A stretch of DNA of 64,000 nt from assembly GCA_028532855.1 (NCBI GenBank), contig JAQQAL010000017.1, positions 108,166-172,165 of the forward strand. Direction: 5' to 3'. Shown here piece by piece: positions 1-7,518 of this stretch. The position numbers were made by a program, and so were the translations under genes. Every line of letters begins with the position of its first letter. Within the stretch, counting starts at the first letter, position 1. The stretch is from Candidatus Thalassospirochaeta sargassi (lineage in GTDB: Bacteria > Spirochaetota > Spirochaetia > UBA9216). The notes below the pieces were generated by a model. It worked only from the letters and a program-made list of their open reading frames with translations, searched no databases and was not told where the DNA came from.

Positions 1-869
1 ATTACATTGACTGGACCTTCTTTTTCTATGCCTGGGAAATAAGCGGAAAATTCCCGCAAATATTCGAGGATAAGGATAAGGGCACTGAAGCCAGAAAATT
101 GTATGATGATGCAAACCTTATGCTTGATCAGATTATTGCCGACCGCTCCCTGACTGCAAACGGAACCCTGGCATTTCAACCCGCTGCATCGACTGACGAC
201 GACACAATTATTATATACACCGATGATACACGCAGCAGTGAACTCTTTCGTCTGCCGACACTGAGACAGCAGCGAAAAAAGGAAAAAATACCTCATTATT
301 ATGCACTCAGCGATTTTATAGCTCCGGAAGGTTCGGGAATTAATGATTATATCGGCTTCTTCGCAGTCACTGCCGGTCACGGTATTGAACAGCTGACCGC
401 AAAGTACACTGAGGCTGTTGATGATTATTCTGCCATCATGGCTAAAATCCTTGCCGACCGTCTTGCAGAGGCCTTTGCCGAGGCTATGCATGAAATGGTT
501 CGAACACAGCTTTGGGGCTATGCCCCTGAAGAAAAGCTGGCGCTGCGGGAGCTGCTGTCCGTAAAGTATGACGGCATCAGACCGGCTCCAGGATATCCTG
601 CCTGCCCGGCTCACAGCGAGAAAGCTGTTTTCTTTCCGCTACTCGATACAGAAAAGACTGCAGGAATAACATTGACTGAAAGCAATATGATGGTGCCCGG
701 GGCATCAGTATCCGGCTATTACTTCTCACACCCCGAATCCCTTTATTACAGCGTCGGCAGGATAATGAAGGATCAGGCAGAAGACTATGCAGACAGACTC
801 GAATGCAGCCTGTCCGAGGTTGAAAAACAACTGGCAGCATCACTCGCATATGAACCCGATGGAGAATAA
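1..869 (+). CDS. metH: Cobalamin-dependent methionine synthase, C-terminal activation domain (5' end outside window)
   Basis: The reading frame is open from base 3 and ends with TAA at 867-869; the gene begins before the window. The translation starts YIDWTFFFYAWEISGKFP, which matches the start of the AdoMet-binding reactivation domain of MetH (family pattern YIDWTPFF.TW). Further on, RLPTLRQQ, a G-x-x-D-Y-x-G-F-F-A-V-T-A-G stretch, DRLAEAFAE, and the RPAPGYPACPAH motif that contacts S-adenosylmethionine are all visible. The domain reductively remethylates cob(II)alamin during homocysteine methylation in the cytoplasm. Catalytic, folate and B12 domains lie upstream and cannot be judged. The stop is one base before the start of the next gene, so they are probably cotranscribed. 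Confidence 0.93.
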   Translation, partial: YIDWTFFFYAWEISGKFPQIFEDKDKGTEARKLYDDANLMLDQIIADRSLTANGTLAFQPAASTDDDTIIIYTDDTRSSELFRLPTLRQQRKKEKIPHYYALSDFIAPEGSGINDYIGFFAVTAGHGIEQLTAKYTEAVDDYSAIMAKILADRLAEAFAEAMHEMVRTQLWGYAPEEKLALRELLSVKYDGIRPAPGYPACPAHSEKAVFFPLLDTEKTAGITLTESNMMVPGASVSGYYFSHPESLYYSVGRIMKDQAEDYADRLECSLSEVEKQLAASLAYEPDGE

Positions 870-870
870 A

Positions 871-1737
871 ATGACTTATACTATTGATACCGACAAATGT
901 ACGTTCTGTGGTCTTTGCGCAGAAGAATGTCCGTCAAACATCATTACAATAGATAAAAACAGAAAAAAAGCTGAAATTACAGACGACGGCAGATGTATCA
1001 AATGCAGCCACTGCGGAATGATATGCCCGGTTGGCGCAGTAAGATACGGAGACGAAGAACTTTTGGAATATGATGCTGATGCCGCTCGTCTTGCCGCGGA
1101 ACCGGAGACAATAAGAGCTTTCGATCATATGATCAGCTCAAAACGTTCTGTAAGAGCATATAAGGATACTGAAATTGCAGAAGGGGAACTGGATGCAATT
1201 TTACACGCCGGCAACACAACCGCGACCGCTCAAAACAGCCGGCAGGTTGATGCTATGGTACTCACCGGCAAAGAGGTTGCTGACGCCTCAAAAGTAATTG
1301 CAGCTGTGTCTATGAAGGTAATTAAAGCAGTGTTAAACCCTGTGATTAGACGAATACTCAGCCAGACTAAACTAAAATCCTATGCCGATAAAAATTTGAT
1401 CGAAGATTATCACAAACGGGTACAGGCTACTATAGATGGAATCGACGACGCGTTCTTTTTCGGTGCCCCGGTTGTTGTTATATTGACGTATCCTGTTAAG
1501 GGAAAACGCTTCGGCCGTACCGACTGCGCCCTCGCAGGGGAAAATATGATGCTCACAGCACATGTCAGGGGTATAGGCTCATGCATGATAGGCTTCGCTG
1601 AGGCTGCGCTTTTTACTAAGAGACTTCGGAGGAAGGTCGGAATCCCCTCAGACAGAAGGATAGGACTGGTATTTACCTTAGGCTATCAAAAACCTGAATA
1701 CTACCGGTACCCCAAAAGGGAAGAATGGACAATATAG
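871..1737 (+). CDS. Nitroreductase-family protein with N-terminal 2[4Fe-4S] ferredoxin domain
   Basis: The product is 288 residues. An N-terminal ferredoxin domain carries two cysteine clusters, CTFCGLCAEECP and CIKCSHCGMICP, typical of two 4Fe-4S centres. The rest is a nitroreductase fold: SKRSVRAYKDTEI is the FMN phosphate-binding start of that family and GIGSCMIGFAE a later conserved segment. Such fusions are flavin oxidoreductases fed electrons by the ferredoxin domain; the substrate is unknown. I chose ATG 871 because GGAG at 861-864 lies just ahead of it, although that is close; an upstream in-frame ATG at 787 would lie wholly inside metH. It follows metH directly, so the two are likely one transcript. 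Confidence 0.88.
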   Translation: MTYTIDTDKCTFCGLCAEECPSNIITIDKNRKKAEITDDGRCIKCSHCGMICPVGAVRYGDEELLEYDADAARLAAEPETIRAFDHMISSKRSVRAYKDTEIAEGELDAILHAGNTTATAQNSRQVDAMVLTGKEVADASKVIAAVSMKVIKAVLNPVIRRILSQTKLKSYADKNLIEDYHKRVQATIDGIDDAFFFGAPVVVILTYPVKGKRFGRTDCALAGENMMLTAHVRGIGSCMIGFAEAALFTKRLRRKVGIPSDRRIGLVFTLGYQKPEYYRYPKREEWTI

Positions 1738-1855
1738 TAAAAAATGGTGAAAAACTTCACTTCTTAATTTCTAAAGATTTCAAATCAAGACTGATGAAAC
1801 GCTGTTGGTTCCTGTCGTCCCCCCAGATACTTTCAGAATCTGTGGCATAAATTTA

Positions 1856-3142
1856 TCAATTTTGAACTAATTCAAGAATCCAACGAACCCAGCTTAAGAT
1901 GGTCGAAGCGCGTCGGGAGTAGGTTGAGTCACTATTGATTTTATATAACCCAGCCTCTTTCATAATCTCAACGACTTCTTCTCGTGTAGGTTCTTCAGCT
2001 TTATGAAAATATAATAATAGAACTTCTGCAAAAACAGTATGTTTTAAAATTAATTCCGCAAACATCAATTGTTTTTCTTTAAATTTCAATTCTAGAATAT
2101 TTTTACCCTCAGTTGTTAAGCGACAACCAATATCATCTCGATTTGAATCTTTAATGAGGCCAAGATATCTTCCAGCATTAGTATAATAATCAGTTTGTCT
2201 TGGATCAAAATCATAAGTTGTTGTTATTTCATCCTTGGTTAACGGTTTATCATTAAGTAATTCACAAAGATTAATAATTCGCTCAAACGAATCCGCCTGT
2301 GGAAATGGTATCTTGGGCTCACGAATCTGTGTTGTTGTATGTGAAAGTTCAAGTAACTCATCTATAGTAATTTCCTGCTTTTCAAGCGAGTAAAGTCGTT
2401 TCCTTAACAGAGTTATAGAATTTATCTCATTTTCATTCTCAAATTTATACTCATATAAATGGAAAATGCCATTAGTATATATCATAAATATCGGGCGAAT
2501 CGATTTATTAATCTTCCTCTTCCATAATCTATAAGGATAATATAATTGCCTAATCAAAAAATCAGTAGATATCGAGTTCTTAGCTTCAACCAAACACAAT
2601 GAATCTAAGCTTTCAAATCCACCATCAATTTCAATTTGTGAATTTGAAACATCGATATCAATTTTAGAATCATTTAAAGAACAATCGACTTTAAATGAAA
2701 AAGAGTCTGAACTCATCCGCCCGGTCACTGTTGGTAATAATTCAGCACCTAAAAAATCTTCCAACATACCTGACGCATATGCACAACTGATAGCAGCAGC
2801 TTCACTTGTAATGTGATTTGTATTTAAGCTCTGCAGATATTGTGGTAACACAACAAAATTTATAGGTTCATTCTCATCAAATTCTATATCTTTATAAATT
2901 TCCATTGGCGCAATGACATAGTCACCTCTAGTCACAGGTAATATTGAAAGTTTGTTCTCTCTGAATATTTCTGGCAAATTCGCTTTATGATCAAATTTGG
3001 TCATAAGCCGCGCTTCCCGAAATTCATTTATTTCAGTGGCACTTATTCTAAAATTACCCTCTGATTTTATAACAGATAGAATATTCTTCTTTAGAAAGAG
3101 TTTTTCCCAAGCAAGATCATTCTTAGTCTTCTTTAAACTCAT
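1856..3142 (-). CDS. Putative type II restriction endonuclease, PD-(D/E)XK fold
   Basis: About 428 residues from ATG 3142. I do not recognise a named enzyme, but a likely PD-(D/E)XK core is visible: E171-I-D173 followed 13 residues later by E186-A-K188, then a helix with QLYYPYRLW and a strand PIFMIYTNG, as expected for nuclease folds. The role is inferred from the partner: its start overlaps the 3' end of an adenine methylase gene by 20 bases. The reading frame stays open up to a GTG at 3175, a possible alternative start; neither start has a strong ribosome-binding site. Base composition is clearly more AT-rich than in the flanking genes, which suggests acquisition by transfer. The recognition sequence cannot be told by eye. 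Confidence 0.72.
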   Translation of the reverse strand: MSLKKTKNDLAWEKLFLKKNILSVIKSEGNFRISATEINEFREARLMTKFDHKANLPEIFRENKLSILPVTRGDYVIAPMEIYKDIEFDENEPINFVVLPQYLQSLNTNHITSEAAAISCAYASGMLEDFLGAELLPTVTGRMSSDSFSFKVDCSLNDSKIDIDVSNSQIEIDGGFESLDSLCLVEAKNSISTDFLIRQLYYPYRLWKRKINKSIRPIFMIYTNGIFHLYEYKFENENEINSITLLRKRLYSLEKQEITIDELLELSHTTTQIREPKIPFPQADSFERIINLCELLNDKPLTKDEITTTYDFDPRQTDYYTNAGRYLGLIKDSNRDDIGCRLTTEGKNILELKFKEKQLMFAELILKHTVFAEVLLLYFHKAEEPTREEVVEIMKEAGLYKINSDSTYSRRASTILSWVRWILELVQN

Positions 3143-3992
3143 AATTTCTAACCAAAACTTCTTTAACAGCCCCACGTTTCTCAGCTTTAGAATTTACCGC
3201 CCTATTTGCATTAATATGAAAGATTTTATAATTTTTGTATAAACCATTAATAAAATCAGTAGAAGAATTAGACAATAAGAAATGAACACCTTTCTCATCT
3301 AAATGATCACAATGTTTTTTAAGTCTAATCTGTTCATCTTTGTCAAACCCACCTTTTGTATAGCCGGTAAAATTCGCACTATTTGATACTGGATCATAAG
3401 GAGGATCCAAATACACAAAGGAAGATGGGGTAATTTCATTCAATACTTCACTATAATCAGTATTTAAAATATTAATATCATTATTAGAAAAATAATTGTG
3501 AATTGCCCTAATTGTAATATCATTAACGATGTTTGGGTTTTTATAGCGTCCAAATGGCGTATTGAATTCGCCGGCACTATTCACTCTGAAAAGCCCGTTA
3601 TAACAGGTCTTATTCAAAAATACTATGCGTGAAGCACGTTCAATATTGCTTAAATTTTTATAAACCTCTTTATCTCGATCTAAACCCCGAATTTCATAAA
3701 AATATTCCTCTTCATTTTTATGTTTTTTTAAATCGTCAATTAGGTCCTCTGGACAGTCTCTTATAACTTTATAAAGATTAACCAGTTCGGAATTTGTGTC
3801 ATTAATAACAGCTTTATTAGGCTGAAGGTGAAAAAGAACTGCGCCACCACCAATAAAAGGTTCATAATACGTAGTCTTGCTATTATAAACTTCTTGAGGA
3901 AGATGCTTTTCAATATCCTTTAATAACTGTCGCTTTCCTCCTACCCATTTAACAATAGGAGATACAAGTTTATTTAGTTTCTTTTTTGCCAT
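3123..3992 (-). CDS. D12-class N6-adenine DNA methyltransferase (Dam family)
   Basis: 289 residues. The N-terminus has VKWVGGKRQLL, the Dam-family AdoMet-binding motif (usual pattern KWaGGK), then YYEPFIGGGAVLFHL (motif I) and YLDPPYDP at about residue 195 (catalytic DPPY motif IV), an order typical of alpha/D12 adenine methylases such as Dam and M.DpnII. It would methylate the N6 of adenine in the site cut by the overlapping endonuclease gene and so protect the host. The start ATG 3992 is preceded by AGGTTAGGGA. The gene is AT-rich like its partner. A lone Dam-like housekeeping role is possible but the nuclease partner argues for restriction-modification. The target site is not deducible from sequence alone. 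Confidence 0.9.
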   Translation of the reverse strand: MAKKKLNKLVSPIVKWVGGKRQLLKDIEKHLPQEVYNSKTTYYEPFIGGGAVLFHLQPNKAVINDTNSELVNLYKVIRDCPEDLIDDLKKHKNEEEYFYEIRGLDRDKEVYKNLSNIERASRIVFLNKTCYNGLFRVNSAGEFNTPFGRYKNPNIVNDITIRAIHNYFSNNDINILNTDYSEVLNEITPSSFVYLDPPYDPVSNSANFTGYTKGGFDKDEQIRLKKHCDHLDEKGVHFLLSNSSTDFINGLYKNYKIFHINANRAVNSKAEKRGAVKEVLVRNYEFKED

Positions 3993-4057
3993 TCCCTAAC
4001 CTGATAGTATTCTTAAAGTTATAATACACTTAGACATTAGGGGATGCAATGATGAAG

Positions 4058-4086
4058 TAAAAAAAAAGACCGGAATAATTCCGGTC
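4058..4086 (-). terminator. Rho-independent terminator of the HesB-like gene
   Basis: On the minus strand the inverted repeat GACCGGAAT/ATTCCGGTC (4068-4086, 9-bp arms with almost no loop) is followed by a run of about ten U (A tract at 4058-4067 on the plus strand). It sits directly behind the selenoprotein-like gene and supports its UGA at 4110-4112 as the true stop. Confidence 0.8.
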
Positions 4087-4109
4087 TGCTCAACCGCAGG
4101 CTGCTTTTT

Positions 4110-4394
4110 TCAACAGGTACCGCCTGCTGAGGATTGAATTGTTAATCCCTTCTGCCAGAAGGTTTCGATATAATCTATAACAGCATTTTCGACAACATGT
4201 TTTATACGTTCCTCAAACTGAAACATAAACCCATCATGTTCAAGGGCGGTCATATTTTCATCAGACTCATCCAGAGCCATACTCAACTGAGGACCGCCTC
4301 AGCCAAACCCCTGAATGAAAACAGTAAAAACCTTTCCCGGTTTTGAATCTGCAAATTCCTTCAGAGGACCCTTTGCCTTATCAGTAATAGTCAT
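4110..4394 (-). CDS. HesB/IscA-like selenoprotein (in-frame UGA read as selenocysteine at residue 32)
   Basis: Ninety-four residues when the TGA at 4299-4301 is decoded. The region around it reads QGFG-U-GGPQLSMALDES, which matches the HesB-like selenoprotein family, where Sec (or Cys) sits in a G-G/F-G-U-x-GP-x-L-x-MALDE context. Coding character continues on both sides in the same frame (KVFTVFIQGFG before, DGFMFQFEE after) and ends with SSAGGTC and a UGA just ahead of a terminator. An in-frame TAA four codons upstream makes ATG 4394 the only methionine start; the ribosome-binding site is weak. HesB/IscA proteins are linked to iron-sulfur assembly; the role of the Sec family is not established. 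Alternatives are a Cys-to-stop pseudogene, which I consider less likely. Confidence 0.82.
4272..4289 (-). promoter_or_regulatory. Candidate bacterial SECIS stem-loop
   Basis: Nine bases downstream of the UGA codon the mRNA can fold as CA, a GUU bulge, GAG, loop UAUGG, CUC, UG. The bulged U and the G in a small apical loop about 20 bases from the UGA are the features expected of bacterial SECIS elements that recruit SelB. The stem is short and was folded by eye only. Confidence 0.45.
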
Positions 4395-4464
4395 TTCCGG
4401 AAATTACTATATACTTCTGTAATAGTCAAGAATCTATCTCTCCTATTTGACTACATCCTTTTTC

Positions 4465-5694
4465 TCACCCCCCTCTCTGAAATAAAAGCCTGAACCCGTC
4501 AGTCAGCTTCATGCTCTTGCCGGTGCGGAGAATTGCAAGCCTGAAAATTTTACCAGAGCCTACGGCCACCGCAATAATTGAGACAAGCATTATCGCAACA
4601 CATAATATTATATGCAGCATCCCCGGAGGTGACACTATAACTCGAACAAACATTGTCATTGGAGCGGTAAGCGGAAAAAAGGACATGAAAACAGTCACAG
4701 GCGCTTCAGGGTTCATAACAAGATAGGAAACCATCACCATAGGAAGCACAAGCGGGATAATAAAGGGTATCTGCAGCTGACCGTAACTCTGCTCATCCTG
4801 TGCAAGGGCTCCGCAGACAGCATAGAGCCCGGAATAAAGGAAAAATGCCAGCAGAAAAAATAGAATCAGGTAGCCGAGCATATCCGCGGAAAGCAGCGAC
4901 GGCATGCTGATATCGAGGGCGGGGCCTACAACCTTCATCAACAGCAGTGATACGCCTATCCAGATACCGTACTGTATAATACCGGCAATGCCCATCCCGG
5001 CAATCTTGCCGATCATCAGGGTCGCTGGTCTCACCGAAGACAGCATTACTTCTACAGTCTTGCTCGTCTTCTCGGTTACAACCGAGCGGCCTATCATCTG
5101 GCTGTATAAAAGGGTTGTCATATACAGTAGCATAATAAAAGCGATTGCCGTATAGATGAAATCATTGAAATTCTGACCTGCCTTGTCAGCGCCGTCGCGA
5201 TTCAGCTGAACAATATCAAACTCAGGCACAGCAGTCAGCATCGCAACCTGTTCCGAAGCAATACCGGCTTCCGCCGCTCGCAGATTTGTAAGGATTCCCG
5301 CGATAGTGTTTCGAACTGTCTCCGTCATTATTATATTGCTCCCTTCTCGTGTATAAAACTGCAGGGTCTGAGCATCTATAGCATTTTCAGGCAACACAAG
5401 GACACCTTCTACATTGCCATCAAAACAATCTTCACGGGCAGCTTCAAAATCAAGAGCCCGATATATCGTAATATAATCCGGGCTTGATGCAATAAGCATA
5501 TCTGCAAGCCCAGCCTCTCCGTATACAGCAATACGCACATCGGTTACTTCATCAATGCCGCGCTGAGCTAAAAGACCGGGAACTACGGCAACTGCTATAA
5601 TCAGAACAGGCCCCAGAATTGTCAAAACTATGAAACTCTTGCGAGCGGCGGTTCGGCGAAAATTATATTTTATCATGACAAGAATTTTATTCAT
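4465..5694 (-). CDS. ABC-2 type exporter permease (NatB-like)
   Basis: About 409 residues. One N-terminal membrane segment (ILGPVLIIAVAVVPGLLA) is followed by a large extracytoplasmic domain of about 140 residues and then five or six membrane segments, the layout of NatB/ABC-2 permeases. The segment RSVVTEKTSKTVEVMLSSVRP is the conserved cytoplasmic stretch of this family before the transmembrane bundle. ATG 5694 is preceded by GGAGAAGGAG inside the end of the ATPase gene, which overlaps by eight bases, so translation is coupled. The pair probably exports sodium, a peptide or a drug; the substrate cannot be read from the sequence. Confidence 0.86.
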   Translation of the reverse strand: MNKILVMIKYNFRRTAARKSFIVLTILGPVLIIAVAVVPGLLAQRGIDEVTDVRIAVYGEAGLADMLIASSPDYITIYRALDFEAAREDCFDGNVEGVLVLPENAIDAQTLQFYTREGSNIIMTETVRNTIAGILTNLRAAEAGIASEQVAMLTAVPEFDIVQLNRDGADKAGQNFNDFIYTAIAFIMLLYMTTLLYSQMIGRSVVTEKTSKTVEVMLSSVRPATLMIGKIAGMGIAGIIQYGIWIGVSLLLMKVVGPALDISMPSLLSADMLGYLILFFLLAFFLYSGLYAVCGALAQDEQSYGQLQIPFIIPLVLPMVMVSYLVMNPEAPVTVFMSFFPLTAPMTMFVRVIVSPPGMLHIILCVAIMLVSIIAVAVGSGKIFRLAILRTGKSMKLTDGFRLLFQRGG

Positions 5695-6595
5695 TTCGGG
5701 ATTCTCCTTCTCCTGCAAGATCAATAAAGATTTTATGAAGACTAGGCCGCTGAACCTCGAAGCGGCTTATTTTTAGTTTTTCAACAACAGCTTTCAGCAG
5801 TTTCTGCTCCACTTCAGGTTCATTAACTAATGAAACCTCGCACGATCCGGGCCACTCAATCAGTTCTTCAACAAATGCCAGATCACGAATAAAGGACGCA
5901 GTTCCCTCAAAATCAATAACAACTGTATTTCGACCATGACGGCTTTTTACCTCTGAGACTGTTCCGTCAGTTTTAGCCTTACCTTCTTTCAGGATACATA
6001 TCCTGTTACAGATTTTCTCAGCATGATCCATGATATGTGTAGAAAAGATGATAGTCTTCCCCCCATCCCTAAGCTCTGCAATTATAGCGCTCATCTGATC
6101 GGCACTGACGGGGTCAAGACCTGAAAATGGTTCATCAAGAATAATGATGTCCGGATTATGCAGTATTGTTGAGATAAACTGTATCTTTTGACTCATCCCC
6201 TTGGACAAATCATCGGTCATGTTTTTTTTCCATTCAAACAGCCCAAAACGTTTAAGATAGAAATCTATGAGCTTCATCGAATTCCTGGCCGGCATTCCCT
6301 TAAGCTCAGCAAGGAAAACCAGCAGTTCGTCTACAGCAACCTTCTTGTATAATCCACGCTCTTCAGGCATATAGCCTATACGATCTTTATCTGATTCCAG
6401 GATCTTTCTACCGTCAAAAAGGATTTCACCGCTGCTCGGCTGAATTATGTTCATTATCATCCTGATTGTTGTAGATTTTCCTGCCCCGTTAGGCCCCAGA
6501 AGACCGTAAATTTCTCCGCGCTCAAGGGAGAATGAAAGCCCCTTCACAGCTTCGATGCTGCCGTAATTTTTGTGAACGTTGATGATATCTATCAT
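5687..6595 (-). CDS. ABC exporter ATP-binding protein (NatA-like)
   Basis: 302 residues. Walker A GPNGAGKST near residue 35, a signature-like segment DDLSKGMSQKIQF, Walker B IIILDEPFSGLDPVS and the switch histidine in IFSTHIMDHAEK are all present. The C-terminal 80 residues form the accessory domain usual for NatA/DrrA-type ATPases. The signature reads LSKGMSQK rather than LSGGQ, as is common in this subfamily. ATG 6595 has AAGGGGTGAG ahead of it. It energises the permease whose gene overlaps its 3' end. Confidence 0.9.
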   Translation of the reverse strand: MIDIINVHKNYGSIEAVKGLSFSLERGEIYGLLGPNGAGKSTTIRMIMNIIQPSSGEILFDGRKILESDKDRIGYMPEERGLYKKVAVDELLVFLAELKGMPARNSMKLIDFYLKRFGLFEWKKNMTDDLSKGMSQKIQFISTILHNPDIIILDEPFSGLDPVSADQMSAIIAELRDGGKTIIFSTHIMDHAEKICNRICILKEGKAKTDGTVSEVKSRHGRNTVVIDFEGTASFIRDLAFVEELIEWPGSCEVSLVNEPEVEQKLLKAVVEKLKISRFEVQRPSLHKIFIDLAGEGESRNE

Positions 6596-6756
6596 TACTC
6601 ACCCCTTATATAATCTTTTACAACCAGGAAGGATAGTTATTCAATTATATAACAAAAACCCCGGGAAAGTTTGTCACTTAGTTGCTGAAATAGAAATTCT
6701 TGCTTTGTAGTTTAAGGGGTAGTATATTTAATAGATAATAATTTTAAGGAGTGACA

Positions 6757-7296
6757 ATGAGTATCAAAAAAGAGATGCAGGATGCAATTAATGATCAGAT
6801 AAATGCCGAAATGTTCTCAGCCTATCTTTACCTATCAATGGCCAGCTGGTTTGAAGATGAAGATCTTCCGGGATTCGGCAACTGGATGAGATGTCAATAT
6901 ATGGAAGAAACGATGCACGCAATGAAGTTCTTCAACTTCCTGAATGAACGCGGCGGCAGAGCAGAACTTAAACCTATTGAAGGTCCAGATATAAACTGGA
7001 ATTCATATCAGGAAGCGTTTGCAGCCGTTGTGGCCCATGAGGAATATATAAGTGAAAGAATTAACAAACTTGTTTCACTTTCAAGAAAACTTGAGGACTA
7101 CGCGACTGAAAGCTTTCTAATGTGGTATGTCGATGAACAGGTTGAAGAAGAAGATGAAGCCAATAAAATTCTTGCGAAGTTAAAAAGACTTAAGGAAGAC
7201 TCAAACGGACTTCTTCGCTTCGACAGCGAGATGGCAGGTAGAGCAGTAGCTGCTGCTGCAGTCCCGACAATTCTTGATCAAGCTTTGGTTGATTAA
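6757..7296 (+). CDS. Bacterial non-haem ferritin
   Basis: 179 residues, standard length for FtnA-type ferritins that oxidise Fe(II) and store ferric iron in a 24-mer shell. Ferroxidase residues E18, E51 and H54 are visible in NAEMFSAYLYLSMASWF and YMEETMHAMKFF, and the second pair lies in AHEEYI and EQVEEE. I used ATG 6757 because AAGGAG at 6746-6751 is correctly spaced; a GTG at 6751 would overlap that site. The gene stands alone and is closed by a strong terminator. Confidence 0.95.
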   Translation: MSIKKEMQDAINDQINAEMFSAYLYLSMASWFEDEDLPGFGNWMRCQYMEETMHAMKFFNFLNERGGRAELKPIEGPDINWNSYQEAFAAVVAHEEYISERINKLVSLSRKLEDYATESFLMWYVDEQVEEEDEANKILAKLKRLKEDSNGLLRFDSEMAGRAVAAAAVPTILDQALVD

Positions 7297-7316
7297 AATA
7301 GATACTGATAAATTGG

Positions 7317-7340
7317 AGCCCGGGGAAACCGGGCTTTTTC
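7317..7340 (+). terminator. Terminator after ferritin
   Basis: AGCCCGG-GGAAA-CCGGGCT followed by TTTTCTTT: a 7-bp GC-rich stem with a stable GGAAA loop and a U tract. Confidence 0.9.
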
Positions 7341-7357
7341 TTTGCTTTTTCAATATA

Positions 7358-7371
7358 TGAAAGTTCTTTCA
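7358..7371. promoter_or_regulatory. LacI-type operator-like palindrome, copy 1
   Basis: TGAAAGTTCTTTCA, a near-perfect palindrome that matches the copy at 7484 at 13 of 14 positions. It is about 75 bases upstream of the promoter of the LacI-family gene, a distance compatible with looping between operators. Confidence 0.55.
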
Positions 7372-7430
7372 GTAAATTTAAGTGGTTTTTACTATATTTG
7401 ACCTATATAAGGCGAAATATATACGTTTTC

Positions 7431-7444
7431 ATGAAAATTTTCAT
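7431..7444. promoter_or_regulatory. LacI-type operator-like palindrome, copy 2
   Basis: ATGAAAATTTTCAT, a perfect palindrome abutting the -35 box at 7445. It shares the TGAAA/TTTCA ends with the other two sites but has a different centre, so it may be a weaker site. Confidence 0.4.
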
Positions 7445-7474
7445 TTGACAATTCACTATTTTAGGGTTTATGCT
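7445..7474 (+). promoter_or_regulatory. Sigma-70-type promoter of the LacI regulator / agl-like operon
   Basis: TTGACA at 7445-7450, an 18-base spacer and TATGCT at 7469-7474. The predicted start point falls at the edge of the palindrome at 7484-7497, so repressor bound there would block initiation. Confidence 0.65.
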
Positions 7475-7483
7475 AATTTTATA

Positions 7484-7497
7484 TGAAAGTACTTTCA
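7484..7497. promoter_or_regulatory. LacI-type operator-like palindrome, copy 3
   Basis: TGAAAGTACTTTCA, a perfect 14-bp palindrome just downstream of the -10 box and 21 bases before the regulator's start codon. The placement suggests autoregulation by the LacI-family protein encoded next. Confidence 0.65.
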
Positions 7498-7518
7498 TTA
7501 AGTTCTTTCAGGAGATCT

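Noticed and set aside
3123..3992. Naming GATC as the target of the Dam-like methylase
   Set aside because: The D12 class includes enzymes with other targets and the partner nuclease does not resemble DpnII as I know it.
4030..4112. Second UGA after SSAGGTC in the HesB-like gene as another selenocysteine
   Set aside because: The frame beyond it runs straight through a terminator hairpin and its U tract, and no family-like sequence follows; it is the stop codon.
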